From assembly GCA_024742665.1 (NCBI GenBank), contig JANSYA010000006.1, positions 310,001 through 374,000 of the forward strand: a DNA stretch of 64,000 bases, read 5' to 3'. Below, in pieces: positions 1 through 8,845 of the stretch. A program made the translations under genes and the position numbers. The notes under the pieces were generated by a model, which saw only the letters and a list, made by a program, of their open reading frames with translations, was not told the DNA's origin and did no database searches. Each line of letters starts with the position of its first letter. Position 1 is the first letter of the stretch. The DNA is from a bacterium. GTDB taxonomy: Bacteria > Spirochaetota > Leptospiria > Leptospirales > Leptonemataceae.

Positions 1-360
1 CAGCGAATGTTGCCCGCGGAACGACTCGAACAGGCGCGCTTGTTTCTGGAAAAGTACGGCGCCGCGGCGATCTTTCTGGGGCGCTTCATCCCCTTTGGCG
101 TTCGCAACGCTTTGTTTACAACTGCGGGTCTCTCCCGCATGGCCTTCTGGAAATTCGCGCTCTTCGATTTCTTCGCCTGCCTGGCTTCGACGAGCGTGCT
201 CTTCGCTCTCGGCCGCGCCTTCGGAGCCAACTACCCGCGCCTGCTCGAAATACTGAACGAAGGCAAAGTCTATATTCTGATCTTTGCGCTGGTGCTGGGC
301 GCGATCGGCTACGCCTGGTTGCGCCTCCGCCGCCGGCCTGCACCGGATTCTGAAGCCTGA
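1..360 (+). CDS. DedA/VTT-family membrane protein, C-terminal part
   Basis: Only the C-terminal part is in the window; the frame is open to the left edge, so the ATG at 7 is probably an internal methionine. The motif GRFIPFGVRN near residue 20 matches the conserved G-R-F-[IV]-P-G-x-R segment of the DedA/VTT (SNARE-associated) family, membrane proteins thought to move lipids across the inner membrane. Two hydrophobic segments follow (about residues 43-68 and 87-107) and the protein ends in a basic tail (RLRRRP). Family level is fairly sure; the precise role is unknown. Confidence 0.75.
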   Translation, partial: QRMLPAERLEQARLFLEKYGAAAIFLGRFIPFGVRNALFTTAGLSRMAFWKFALFDFFACLASTSVLFALGRAFGANYPRLLEILNEGKVYILIFALVLGAIGYAWLRLRRRPAPDSEA

Positions 361-505
361 AACCTGAGCCGCCGGAGCTTTGACCCAGCGCGCTACGCCC
401 CGCCCCGAACAATAGAATCTGGATCGAGCGCTGCGAATCAAAACATAACATTCCCGGCTCCATTTCCGCTCGACAGGAGCCCGGTCGACCGGCTCGACTG
501 GCCGC

Positions 506-1336
506 ATGAGTCGTGGTGTAACAATGATTGCCGGAATGTTTCGGGGGCGCTTCAAATGGGTGGGCGTGCTGCTGATTCTGTGCTACGCCGGATACTTTTA
601 TATTTCCAATCGAGAGACCGTGCCTCTGACCGGCCGCTCTCAGATCGTCGACTTGAGCCGGGAAGAAGAGACGGCCCTCGGCGTGCAGTCGTACCGTGAA
701 ATCCTTTCGGAATCTCAGGTCGTACAGAGCGGGCCCGCCGTCGAGCAAATCCGCCGCATCGGCCGACGCCTGGCCGAGGTCAGCGAAGACCCGGGCTTTC
801 GCTGGGAATTTAATCTGATCCAATCCAATCAGGCCAACGCCTTCGCCCTGCCCGGCGGTAAGGTCGCCATCTATTCAGGCATTCTACCCGTCGCGCAAAA
901 CGAAAACGGACTGGCCGTCATCATGGGCCACGAAATCGCCCACGCGATTGCGCGCCACGGCGCCGAACGCATGGCGCACCAGGAGCTGACCCAGATGGCC
1001 AGCGTCGCCGCCGATCTCGGAATGAGCGACATGAGTATGACCCAGCGCCGCACGGTGATGGGCGTGCTCGGAGCCGGCGCCAAATACGGCATCATGCTGC
1101 CTTTTTCCCGGGACCACGAAAGCGAAGCCGACTATATGGGTCTGATCTTTGTGGCCCGCGCCTGCTACGATCCCCGGGAAGCGCCGAAGGTCTGGGAGCG
1201 CATGGGCAAACTTTCGAGCGGCAGCCCCTCCGAGTTTATGTCGACTCATCCTTCGAGTGCTACTCGCATTCGGCAGTTCAACGAGTGGATGGACGAGGCT
1301 CTGAAGATCCGAGCGCAGCACTGCGGCGGCCGATAG
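506..1336 (+). CDS. M48-family membrane-anchored metallopeptidase
   Basis: A 276-residue zinc peptidase of the M48 (Oma1/BepA/LoiP-like) family. An N-terminal hydrophobic segment at about residues 17-33 (GVLLILCYAGYFYI) suggests an inner-membrane anchor or uncleaved signal with the catalytic domain outside. The zinc site is visible: HEIAH at residues 142-146 and a third ligand in ESEAD at 205-209. The conserved N-A-F-A-L-P-G-G before the site is typical of the family, which degrades or refolds damaged envelope proteins. Starts at 506, 524 or 536 are possible; none has a strong ribosome-binding site. It stands alone, 195 bases before the cyclase operon. Confidence 0.9.
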   Translation: MSRGVTMIAGMFRGRFKWVGVLLILCYAGYFYISNRETVPLTGRSQIVDLSREEETALGVQSYREILSESQVVQSGPAVEQIRRIGRRLAEVSEDPGFRWEFNLIQSNQANAFALPGGKVAIYSGILPVAQNENGLAVIMGHEIAHAIARHGAERMAHQELTQMASVAADLGMSDMSMTQRRTVMGVLGAGAKYGIMLPFSRDHESEADYMGLIFVARACYDPREAPKVWERMGKLSSGSPSEFMSTHPSSATRIRQFNEWMDEALKIRAQHCGGR

Positions 1337-1444
1337 ATAGTCATTCGTTTCGGCCGCAGCTCGCGCCATAACATTGGACGAAACTGTTCATAGTTTCATC
1401 ATTTCCTAATCGTAAACTAATACTTTCGTACTAAACAACTAGTC

Positions 1445-1486
1445 CACCGGAGGTATTGTAAATCCGGTGAAATGGCGTTTAATACC
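1445..1486. repeat. Two interlocked inverted repeats upstream of the cyclase gene
   Basis: CACCGG at 1445-1450 pairs with CCGGTG at 1464-1469, and GGTATT at 1452-1457 pairs with AATACC at 1481-1486. The two dyads overlap, so they could form alternative hairpins in the leader of the cyclase gene, whose ATG is at 1532. No U-run follows, so this is not a simple terminator. A regulatory role is a guess. Confidence 0.4.
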
Positions 1487-1531
1487 GTTCAGTCAGGCGA
1501 GTTCACACCCCCCTGACTCCGGACGGACCGA

Positions 1532-3586
1532 ATGCCAGCTAAAAACCGTAGACCTCGCTCATCCTTTCGCTTTACGATTCGCATCAAGCTCCTGCTGGTC
1601 ACGAGCGTGATCGTCGGCGCGGCCCTGTCCGTCATGATCCTGATGGCGACGCGCTTCTTTCGCGATCACAGCGAAACTCTGATTCAGGAATACAATCTCA
1701 GCCTGGCCAGCCTGATCGGTTCGCGGGTCGAGTCGGACTTAAACGATCTCGCCAGCCGCTCGCGCCTGATGGCCGAACTACTCGACGAACCCGGACTGTC
1801 GGGCGAACGGGTCAGTCGCTACGCGGAGAATTTCTTTCACGAAAACGAACACTGCGTCTTTTTGGGAGTGGCGACCGGCGGCGATTTCACAGCCGGGGGC
1901 GAAGCGGGCCCCTTGATCAGCCTGCGCCACGCGCTCGCGAATCGCGACTACGATGCCCGCGGCGCGCATCCGGCCGATTTGATTCAGAGCCACGCGGCGG
2001 TCTTCGCCGAGTCCTTCGCGGGGGCGACTCTCGTGCGAAACATCACCGACTCCGGGGGAGCGCCGATTCTCGCGGTCAGTATGCCTCTCGCTTCGAAGAT
2101 TACGAGCGGGGGCGCGAACGGGGGCACGACCGCGGGTGAAAACGACTCCGCAGACGAAAGGCCCGCTGCGCTCGCGGGCGAAACGCCCCTCGCAGGCGAT
2201 GCGCCTGCTGTGGTCCTCATCGCGCTGATTCAATCCGGTCCGCTGCTCGAAGCCTTTCGCCAGAGCGGCCAGACCGCCCTCTTTGATATCTTCATGGTCG
2301 ACCAGGCCGGCCAGTTGATCGCCCACAGTGATCCGGAGCAGCTCAAAACCGCTGGCGTGGACGCCGATTTCAGCCAGCTGCCGATCGTGACGAACCTGCT
2401 GCAAAACGGCAGCGCCAACGGATCACGCAAGTACAGCCACGCAGGCGTGGACTATCTGGGAAGCTATCGCGCCCTCGACTTCGGCCGCCTGAGCGTCGTT
2501 TCGACGATCGAAACCGATCGGGCTTTCGAAGCGGTCTACGTCATTCGCCAGCGCAATCTCAAGATCATGGCGATCGTACTTTTGCTCGCATTTCTATTCG
2601 TATTCTTTTTTTCGCGCACGATCAGCCGGCCGATTTCGCGCCTGGTCCGCGCCACCCGCCAGATCGAACAGGGCGACTATCATGTTACGATCAAAGAGTC
2701 GACTCACGACGAAGTGGGGCTTCTCACGCGCAGCTTCGCGCGCATGGCCGCCGGCTTAGAAGAAAAAGAAAAAATCAAACGAACCTTCGGTAAATTCGTG
2801 AATCCCGAAATCGTCAACCGCGCCCTGCAGGATGAAATCAAACTGGGCGGCGAAAACAAAGTCGCCGCCGTGCTCTTTTCGGATCTACGCAATTTTACAT
2901 CGATGTCGGAGAATATGCGCCCCGATGAAATCGTCGCTTTGCTCAACGACTATTTTACGCACATGGTCGACTGCGTGCACGATCACCACGGCGTAGTCGA
3001 CAAGTACATCGGCGACGCGCTGATGGCTCACTGGGGCGCGATTCTTTCGAACGGCAACGACACCGAGAACGCGGTCCACGCCGCCATCGACATGCGCAAC
3101 GCCCTGGCCCACGTCAACGAACGCCTGGGCGCGACGGGTCAGGATCGCCTGAAGATCGGCTGCGGAATCAATACCGGTCCGGTGCTGGCGGGCCAGATTG
3201 GATCGGAAAAGCGTTTGGAATACACCGTCATCGGCGATACCGTGAACCTGGCTTCGCGCATTGAATACTTAAACAAACACTTCGGCACGGACATTCTGAT
3301 TTCCGAGTACGCCTATCGCATGGTCGAAGGCATGTTCCACGTCGTGCAGATGCCGCCGATTCGCATCAAAGGCAAGAGCCGCGCGGAAACCGTCTACGCG
3401 GTGCTCGGCCGCATCGACGATCCGGACTGTCCGGCGAGTCTCTTCGACTTACGCGAACGCGTGGGCATTGAACACGACGTCGAACAGGCCCGCCGCCAGC
3501 TCGAAGCGTCGAGCGATCAACTGGTCAACGAAGAGGCGCTCTTCGCATCGCGTCCTAAAAAATCAGCCGCGGAGCCGGGCCAATGA
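1532..3586 (+). CDS. Membrane class III adenylate/guanylate cyclase with periplasmic sensor and HAMP domain
   Basis: A 684-residue receptor cyclase making cAMP or cGMP. Order: N-terminal transmembrane helix (about 20-43), a roughly 300-residue extracytoplasmic sensor of Cache type with a Gly/Ala/Asp-rich insert around residue 190-220, second transmembrane helix (about 346-366), HAMP (about 366-420), and the catalytic domain. The FGKFVNPEIV linker before the domain is typical of bacterial receptor cyclases. Metal-binding aspartates are D451 (FSDLRNFT) and D495 (KYIGDALM), and the nucleotide-site segment TVIGDTVNLASR is intact, so it should be active. The stop overlaps the start of the next gene (ATGA), which implies coupled translation with the FecR protein. 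Confidence 0.93.
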   Translation: MPAKNRRPRSSFRFTIRIKLLLVTSVIVGAALSVMILMATRFFRDHSETLIQEYNLSLASLIGSRVESDLNDLASRSRLMAELLDEPGLSGERVSRYAENFFHENEHCVFLGVATGGDFTAGGEAGPLISLRHALANRDYDARGAHPADLIQSHAAVFAESFAGATLVRNITDSGGAPILAVSMPLASKITSGGANGGTTAGENDSADERPAALAGETPLAGDAPAVVLIALIQSGPLLEAFRQSGQTALFDIFMVDQAGQLIAHSDPEQLKTAGVDADFSQLPIVTNLLQNGSANGSRKYSHAGVDYLGSYRALDFGRLSVVSTIETDRAFEAVYVIRQRNLKIMAIVLLLAFLFVFFFSRTISRPISRLVRATRQIEQGDYHVTIKESTHDEVGLLTRSFARMAAGLEEKEKIKRTFGKFVNPEIVNRALQDEIKLGGENKVAAVLFSDLRNFTSMSENMRPDEIVALLNDYFTHMVDCVHDHHGVVDKYIGDALMAHWGAILSNGNDTENAVHAAIDMRNALAHVNERLGATGQDRLKIGCGINTGPVLAGQIGSEKRLEYTVIGDTVNLASRIEYLNKHFGTDILISEYAYRMVEGMFHVVQMPPIRIKGKSRAETVYAVLGRIDDPDCPASLFDLRERVGIEHDVEQARRQLEASSDQLVNEEALFASRPKKSAAEPGQ

Positions 3587-5499
3587 AAGCGCTGAACGCC
3601 GAACCGGGCAATCTACGCGACGGGATCGTCGCCGTGCTCTGCACGATCGCAGTCGCCGCGACGGGTTATTCGCTGTATCTCGACGGCGCGACGCGCCTGG
3701 AAGCCGGAGACGCCGCGCCGGCCGGGGAGATCGATTTTCGCAGCGGCGACGCGAGCCGCCGCTATGCGGACCGCGCCCTGTGGGAACGGCTCGACGCGGG
3801 AGACATCGTCTATAATCGCAATTCGATTCGCACCGGCGACGGCGACAGCGGCGCGTCAATACGCCTAAACGACGATACGCGCATTGAAATGGATCAGGCG
3901 ACGATGATCGTCTTACAAATCAACGAAAACGAAATTCGCCTGCAGCTCAAGGCGGGCAGCCTCGAAATTCGCCGTTCAAAACCGCGCTACGATCAGGCCC
4001 TGACCGTCGGCCGCGGCGATCACGTGCTGGAACTCGACTCGGGCGAAGTGCGCCTGGAGTCCACTGAAGATCCCGGCATGCAGGTCACCCCGCTGCTCGG
4101 CAGCGTTACGGTCCGCGAATCCAGCCGCCGCATTCGCACCGGCGATCAGATCACGCTTTCAAATTCCGGACGTTCTCTGCGCCAGCTTGGCATCGTTCTA
4201 TTGTCGCCGGCCCAGGGCGACCGCATCGCCGCGGCCCCGACCGCCGCTGTCGGATCGCTTACGCCCGTCCGTCTGGCCTGGAAGATTCGCGGCCTTGAGT
4301 CAAACACCGCTGCCGCCCCCGCTCAGAACGCGGGCGCTGCGCAGGCGAAAGACGCGACCGTCGAAGTCAGCCGCGATCCCGCTTTCGAAACGATCGTCCA
4401 GCGCATCAGCGATCCCGGTAATGCGATCCGCTCGACGGCATCGCAAGCCCCGGCGAATAAAGATGCGAGCGCGAGCGTCGGGCAGCAGGCGGTCGAACTG
4501 CAGCTGGCCGACGGGCTGTACTACTGGCGCGTACGCCAGGGTTCGGAGCGCAGCGCCACGGGCAAATTCAGAATCGTACCGGCGCCGGCCGCGATGCGCA
4601 TTATTTCCCCGGCCCCCGGCGGCGAGATCCGGGTAGATTCCGCGCAAAATGCAGACGCGCAACACGCCATCCAATTCGCCTGGTCGCCCCAGAGCGCGGC
4701 CAGCCACTATCGCCTTGAAGTATTTCGAATTTTTCGCGGCGCGGACGAGTCGACGCTCGAACGCATCGTCAGTCAGAAAGTCGAACGCGATTACGTGCGC
4801 GTGCGTCTGGCTCCCGGCGAATATCGCTTTCGCGTACAGAGTTTCATTCCGGGCGCAAGTGGACGCAGTCCAAGCAGCGATCTCGCGCACTTTCGCCTGG
4901 TCAGCGCGACCGCCGACGAACTGATCGGCGCCAGAGCCTCTGTGTCAAATTCGGATTCGGATTCCGCCCCGCAGGCTCTGGCGGCGGCGCGCGATACACA
5001 GCCTGACCGGCCGGCGTCCTTAGATCGCGGCAATCGCATCGGCAATCAGGGCGCGACCAGCACGGAAGACACCGGCGCTCGCGGCGAAAGCCTGCGCGAA
5101 GCCGCTCCCCTGCGACTGCTGTCTCCCGCAAACGGCGCGCAGATCGATATGGCCAGCAAAACCGCGATCGTATTTCGCTGGCGGCCCGCGACCAACGCGG
5201 CCGATCAGACCGTGTATCGCGTGCGCTTCGTCGATCTCAGCCAGGGCGGGCGTCGCGTGCTGTTTGAAACCACGACTCGCGCCACGAGCGCGCGCTTCGA
5301 CGGCCTGCACGAACTGGAGCATAACGGCAGCTATCAGTGGAGCGTAGTTCCCGCCGGCAAAACGGCGACGAATGCGGAATCTAAAGCCGACAGCGGCGGT
5401 GCTGCAAATTTTCGCGTGATCCTGAGCCACCAGCCGGAACAACCGCAGTTTCTAACTGACGGCGACCAGACTCTAAGAACACCGGAGGCCGAACCGTGA
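3583..5499 (+). CDS. FecR-domain protein
   Basis: A 638-residue protein with one N-terminal membrane segment (about residues 10-28) and then a FecR domain at about 75-135 (RTGDGDSGASIRLND, LQLKAGSLEIRR), the region that in FecR proteins senses or transmits a periplasmic signal. The remainder carries three Ig/fibronectin-like stretches, each with a Y-x-W-x-V or Y-R-F-R-V strand, separated by Ala/Ser/Asp-rich linkers. There is no sigma factor beside it; the coupled partner is a cyclase. The ATG overlaps the cyclase stop by four bases, and the next gene starts inside its stop codon (GTGA). Family is sure; partner and ligand are inference. Confidence 0.88.
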   Translation: MKALNAEPGNLRDGIVAVLCTIAVAATGYSLYLDGATRLEAGDAAPAGEIDFRSGDASRRYADRALWERLDAGDIVYNRNSIRTGDGDSGASIRLNDDTRIEMDQATMIVLQINENEIRLQLKAGSLEIRRSKPRYDQALTVGRGDHVLELDSGEVRLESTEDPGMQVTPLLGSVTVRESSRRIRTGDQITLSNSGRSLRQLGIVLLSPAQGDRIAAAPTAAVGSLTPVRLAWKIRGLESNTAAAPAQNAGAAQAKDATVEVSRDPAFETIVQRISDPGNAIRSTASQAPANKDASASVGQQAVELQLADGLYYWRVRQGSERSATGKFRIVPAPAAMRIISPAPGGEIRVDSAQNADAQHAIQFAWSPQSAASHYRLEVFRIFRGADESTLERIVSQKVERDYVRVRLAPGEYRFRVQSFIPGASGRSPSSDLAHFRLVSATADELIGARASVSNSDSDSAPQALAAARDTQPDRPASLDRGNRIGNQGATSTEDTGARGESLREAAPLRLLSPANGAQIDMASKTAIVFRWRPATNAADQTVYRVRFVDLSQGGRRVLFETTTRATSARFDGLHELEHNGSYQWSVVPAGKTATNAESKADSGGAANFRVILSHQPEQPQFLTDGDQTLRTPEAEP

Positions 5500-6563
5500 A
5501 ATCTTATGCCCCCACAATTTCTCGCAAGAAAGCCGCCGAGCTCGATCGCAGCGCGCGGCTGACGGGTCTGCTCAAAATCCTGGCCGGACTGGCCCTGCTC
5601 TGGCTGCTGGCCCTGGTGATCACCGAAGGTCTCGCCGGCGAAACTTCCGGCGCGAACTATAGCGACACGGTGGCGATCGCCGACATGGCGCCAGTGCAAC
5701 GCAAGGTCGAGTGGCGGCCCGTCGACGGCAGCCACGGCTATCTCCTGCAGCTCCGGGATCAAAACGCACGCCTGATCGTCGAACGCCGCGTCGAAACTCC
5801 CCGGGCGCGACTGTCGCTCCAGCCCGGCAGCTATAGATTGCGCGTCGCCTCTCTCAACAAATTCGGCAAGCCCGCCAGCTGGTCCGCCTGGGCCGGCCTG
5901 AAGATTCGCCGGCCGGCGCCGAAACGCAGCCCGGACGATGCGGCGGAGCCGGCGAAGCCTGCGCCGGAAAACGCGGCGCAGCCGGAAGCAAACGAGGACG
6001 CGGACCCGACGAACGCAGCGAACCGGAACGGCTTTCGCTGGCAGATTTTGATTCCCGGCCTGAGCCAGTTCCAGCGCGGACAGACCTGGCGCGGGCTGGC
6101 CTGGATGACGGGCTTCGCGGGACTCGGCGCCGCGGGCTACGGTTTCTGGCAAGCCGGCAACAATCTCGCCTTAAACGCAGAAGCGACGACGCCGCTGCTA
6201 TTACTGGCGCCCCTGAGCGGCCAGCCCGCCGCGACGCTCTTGCTCTTAAACGATCGCGCGGGGGCCAGAGCGGCCCACAGCGCGGCCCAGGCGAACCAGG
6301 GCACGATCGGTTTGATCGCGGGAGTTCTATATCTGCTGCAAATCGCGGACGCGCTCTGGTTGGGACCCCCGACGGAACAGTCACCGTCGGTGCGGGAAGC
6401 TGGGAGCGGCATCACCGCTCTGCGCGTCGGCCGCTTTGCAGTTCAGGCGAAGCTGCAGGCTCCCGCGCAATCGCAAGCATCTCGCCCGCAGGCCGCCAGC
6501 GCATTTGTCGGGGCCAACGCTCGCGATAGCGGAATCCAGTTGGAGTTCACGACTCGATTTTAA
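5496..6563 (+). CDS. Membrane protein with fibronectin-like and DUF5683-like regions
   Basis: A 355-residue protein starting at a GTG that overlaps the stop of the FecR gene, with GGAGG about 8 bases upstream. It has a transmembrane helix at about 24-46, an Ig/fibronectin-like region (about 65-135, ending YRLRVASLNKFG), a Pro/Ala/Glu-rich linker, and a C-terminal hydrophobic region whose sequence W-x-I-L-I-P-G-L-S-Q-F-Q-R-G resembles DUF5683 membrane proteins. The end (IQLEFTTRF) resembles a terminal beta-strand of an outer-membrane protein. It is the third member of the cyclase/FecR unit. Function unknown; membrane location is well supported. Confidence 0.78.
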   Translation: MKSYAPTISRKKAAELDRSARLTGLLKILAGLALLWLLALVITEGLAGETSGANYSDTVAIADMAPVQRKVEWRPVDGSHGYLLQLRDQNARLIVERRVETPRARLSLQPGSYRLRVASLNKFGKPASWSAWAGLKIRRPAPKRSPDDAAEPAKPAPENAAQPEANEDADPTNAANRNGFRWQILIPGLSQFQRGQTWRGLAWMTGFAGLGAAGYGFWQAGNNLALNAEATTPLLLLAPLSGQPAATLLLLNDRAGARAAHSAAQANQGTIGLIAGVLYLLQIADALWLGPPTEQSPSVREAGSGITALRVGRFAVQAKLQAPAQSQASRPQAASAFVGANARDSGIQLEFTTRF

Positions 6564-6581
6564 CGGGAGGAGCGCAAACAC

Positions 6582-7277
6582 ATGTATCAACTGAAATCAA
6601 CACGTCTGCCCCTGGCGATCACGGTGGCGCTTTTGCTCGCCGGCACCGCCTGCTCGAAAGCTTTCCCCGGCGACGAGTCCGCTCTGGCCGTGACCATGCT
6701 CGCCGCCCTCGCTCCTCCCGCCGCCGCGGACGGAGCGGCGACGGGCGCCGCGACGATCAAGAAAGTCTTTCTGAGCAACACCCGACCCGGCGGCAATATG
6801 GGCGGCATCGCCGGAGCCGACGCGATCTGCAACGGCGATGCGAATAAACCAGACGCGGCCTCGTATAAGGCGCTGCTCGTGGACGGCGTCAATCGCCGGG
6901 CCTGCGTCAACGCGAACTGCGCTCCTGGCAACGGCGGCGATGGGCTCGACTGGGTCTTCCAGAGCGATACGACGTATCATCGCGACGACGGTGGCGGCTC
7001 TTTTACGGCCGTGATGACGACGAATGCGAATCGCATCGCCGCCTTTCCCCTGAGCGCGAACGGCTTCGACGCCTCGGGCGCGAACGAGTACTGGACCGGC
7101 CTGGAAACCGATTGGACGGTCGCCTTCTCCGGCTCGGACCTGGACTGCGCAGACTGGGCGGGAGGCGGGACCGGACAGTCCGGAACGGGAGGCAGCGCGA
7201 CAAGCGACGCGATCAGTTTCAGCACGCCGTTCTGCGGCATCGCGGGCACGTACCATTTGATTTGCGTCGAGCAATAA
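6582..7277 (+). CDS. DUF1554-domain lipoprotein
   Basis: A 231-residue exported protein. The signal peptide ends LLLAGTAC, with Cys24 as the likely lipidated residue under the relaxed spirochaetal lipobox. From about residue 60 it is a DUF1554 domain: KKVFLSNTRPGGNMGG, GADAICNGDAN, and a terminal TYHLICVEQ with paired cysteines. This domain is common in Leptospira surface lipoproteins. GGGAGG lies 14 bases before the ATG. It is 18 bases after the previous gene, so it is probably in the same transcript. Function unknown. Confidence 0.87.
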   Translation: MYQLKSTRLPLAITVALLLAGTACSKAFPGDESALAVTMLAALAPPAAADGAATGAATIKKVFLSNTRPGGNMGGIAGADAICNGDANKPDAASYKALLVDGVNRRACVNANCAPGNGGDGLDWVFQSDTTYHRDDGGGSFTAVMTTNANRIAAFPLSANGFDASGANEYWTGLETDWTVAFSGSDLDCADWAGGGTGQSGTGGSATSDAISFSTPFCGIAGTYHLICVEQ

Positions 7278-7395
7278 TCAGGACGATGAAATCCCGGACG
7301 AATTCGACGATTAAATTAACATATTAATATATTATCAGAACCAGGAAACGCCAATATAGTCCTTTCGCACTACGACAACTACGCACATCGGACTA

Positions 7396-7424
7396 TTGAT
7401 ATTATTTTCTAATTATAGTTTAAT
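7396..7424 (+). promoter_or_regulatory. Sigma70-like promoter of the LruC gene
   Basis: TTGATA at 7396-7401, a 17-base spacer, then TTTAAT at 7419-7424; each box matches the consensus at five of six positions. It lies in the only strongly AT-rich stretch of the area (7300-7425). Transcription should begin near 7431, only about 11 bases before the ATG at 7442, giving a very short leader that just contains the AGGTGG ribosome-binding site. A 7-bp dyad (ATAGTCC 7356-7362, GGACTAT 7390-7396) touches the -35 box and might be an operator. Confidence 0.65.
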
Positions 7425-7441
7425 AGATGCAGGTGGTCGCC

Positions 7442-8779
7442 ATGAATTCAAACCCGAAGTCAACGTCACAGTCCTATCTATTTCGCCGGCGCGGCGCGAG
7501 CATCGCCGCCCTGTGCTTCGGAAGCCTGCTGGCCTTCGGCAACTGCGCCGAAGCCGAAGATGAAAATTATCTATGGTTAACGAGCCCAGGCGGCGACTCA
7601 GGCGCACCCGGCACGCTCTCAGGCGATACGGAAACGGTGCCCTTTACGGTCGACGTAACGGACGTCAACGGCGAAACCGATTTCTTATTTGAAACGACGC
7701 AGACCATCGATCTGTACATCAATATCGTCGACCCGGTCGCGCCTGTAAGCGGCAGCCGCGTACGCGTCTTCGAATTAATCGACAACAGCACCGGCCGGTC
7801 TACGCTCTTTCAGGCCGCCAGCGATGCGAACGGCAATGTGAGCGGAAGTTTCACCGTAAATCGCACCACACCGATCGTAGTTCTCGAATACGAATTCGCC
7901 GGCCAGACCTACAGCCAGCAAGTCGACATCACATATGTACAGGAAATTCGCCGGACTCTGAACGTCTTCGCGACGGTCGGACCGGTTGTCATCGCCGACC
8001 AGGACGGCGACGGCATCCCCGACGACGAAGACGCCTATCCGGACGACCCCGATCGCGCGACGACCGTGAGCTATCCGGCCGACGGCGGTTATTATACCGT
8101 CGCCTACGAAGACCTCTATCCCCGCCAGGGGGACGCCGATTTTAACGACTACGTTCTGCGCGCAAGCTACGAAGCCGACCTGAACGCGTCCGGCGAACTT
8201 GTCCGTCTGCGCGGGGACTATACCCACGTGGCGCGCGGCGCCGGCTATCGACATACCCTGCACCTTTCTCTCGACGGCGTCGCCGACGCGCAGTTCCAGC
8301 TAAAACGTTACGCGTCGGACGGCACCCTCGAAAGCGAAAGCGATAGCACGATCGCGGACTTTCAGGGCGTGATGATCCTGCCCGCGAGCAATACGACGAT
8401 TTCGAATTCGAATACCCGTCGCGGCGGCTCGGCATTGAGCGCGGGCAAACGAGCGGTCTTTGAAATCATTCCGGGAACGCCCGTCAATCTGACCGATCTG
8501 GGGGCAATGCCCTTCGATCTGTTCCTGAAAGTGATCAACACGAATCGCGAGATCCACTTTCTGGGCCGTTATTTCGAAGCTGACGGCGAGGATCGCTATC
8601 TGGATTCCGCTGGCTTTCCCTGGGCCTTGCTGGTGCCCGGCAACTGGCGCTGGCCGTACGAACGGCAGGACGTCCGACCGGCCTATCCTGATTTTGAAAG
8701 CTGGTACGCCAGCGGCGGAGCCTTCGGCGTGAACTGGTACGAAAATGCCAACGACGAGCTGGTGGTCCCGCCGCTCTAG
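7442..8779 (+). CDS. LruC-domain lipoprotein
   Basis: A 445-residue exported protein. I chose the ATG at 7442, not the one at 7427, because AGGTGG sits 5 bases before it and the promoter at 7396-7424 would start transcription after 7427. The signal peptide ends SLLAFGNC, so Cys35 is probably lipidated. A calcium-binding loop like thrombospondin type 3 (DQDGDGIPDDEDAYPDDPD) precedes the LruC domain (YEDLYPRQGDADFNDYV). The C-terminal WALLVPGNWRWPYE and FESWYASGG segments are typical of the family. LruC in Leptospira is an outer-membrane lipoprotein antigen. Confidence 0.9.
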   Translation: MNSNPKSTSQSYLFRRRGASIAALCFGSLLAFGNCAEAEDENYLWLTSPGGDSGAPGTLSGDTETVPFTVDVTDVNGETDFLFETTQTIDLYINIVDPVAPVSGSRVRVFELIDNSTGRSTLFQAASDANGNVSGSFTVNRTTPIVVLEYEFAGQTYSQQVDITYVQEIRRTLNVFATVGPVVIADQDGDGIPDDEDAYPDDPDRATTVSYPADGGYYTVAYEDLYPRQGDADFNDYVLRASYEADLNASGELVRLRGDYTHVARGAGYRHTLHLSLDGVADAQFQLKRYASDGTLESESDSTIADFQGVMILPASNTTISNSNTRRGGSALSAGKRAVFEIIPGTPVNLTDLGAMPFDLFLKVINTNREIHFLGRYFEADGEDRYLDSAGFPWALLVPGNWRWPYERQDVRPAYPDFESWYASGGAFGVNWYENANDELVVPPL

Positions 8780-8845
8780 AACCAGCGACAGAAGCGGAAT
8801 TCCAGTCAGAATTTGATTTGCATGAGACGGCAGGGGGGTATTTGT

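Noticed and set aside
5334-6152. 272-codon minus-strand frame opposite the DUF5683-like gene
   Set aside because: Random-looking Arg/Ala-rich protein; the plus-strand gene has a coupled start and a plausible membrane protein.
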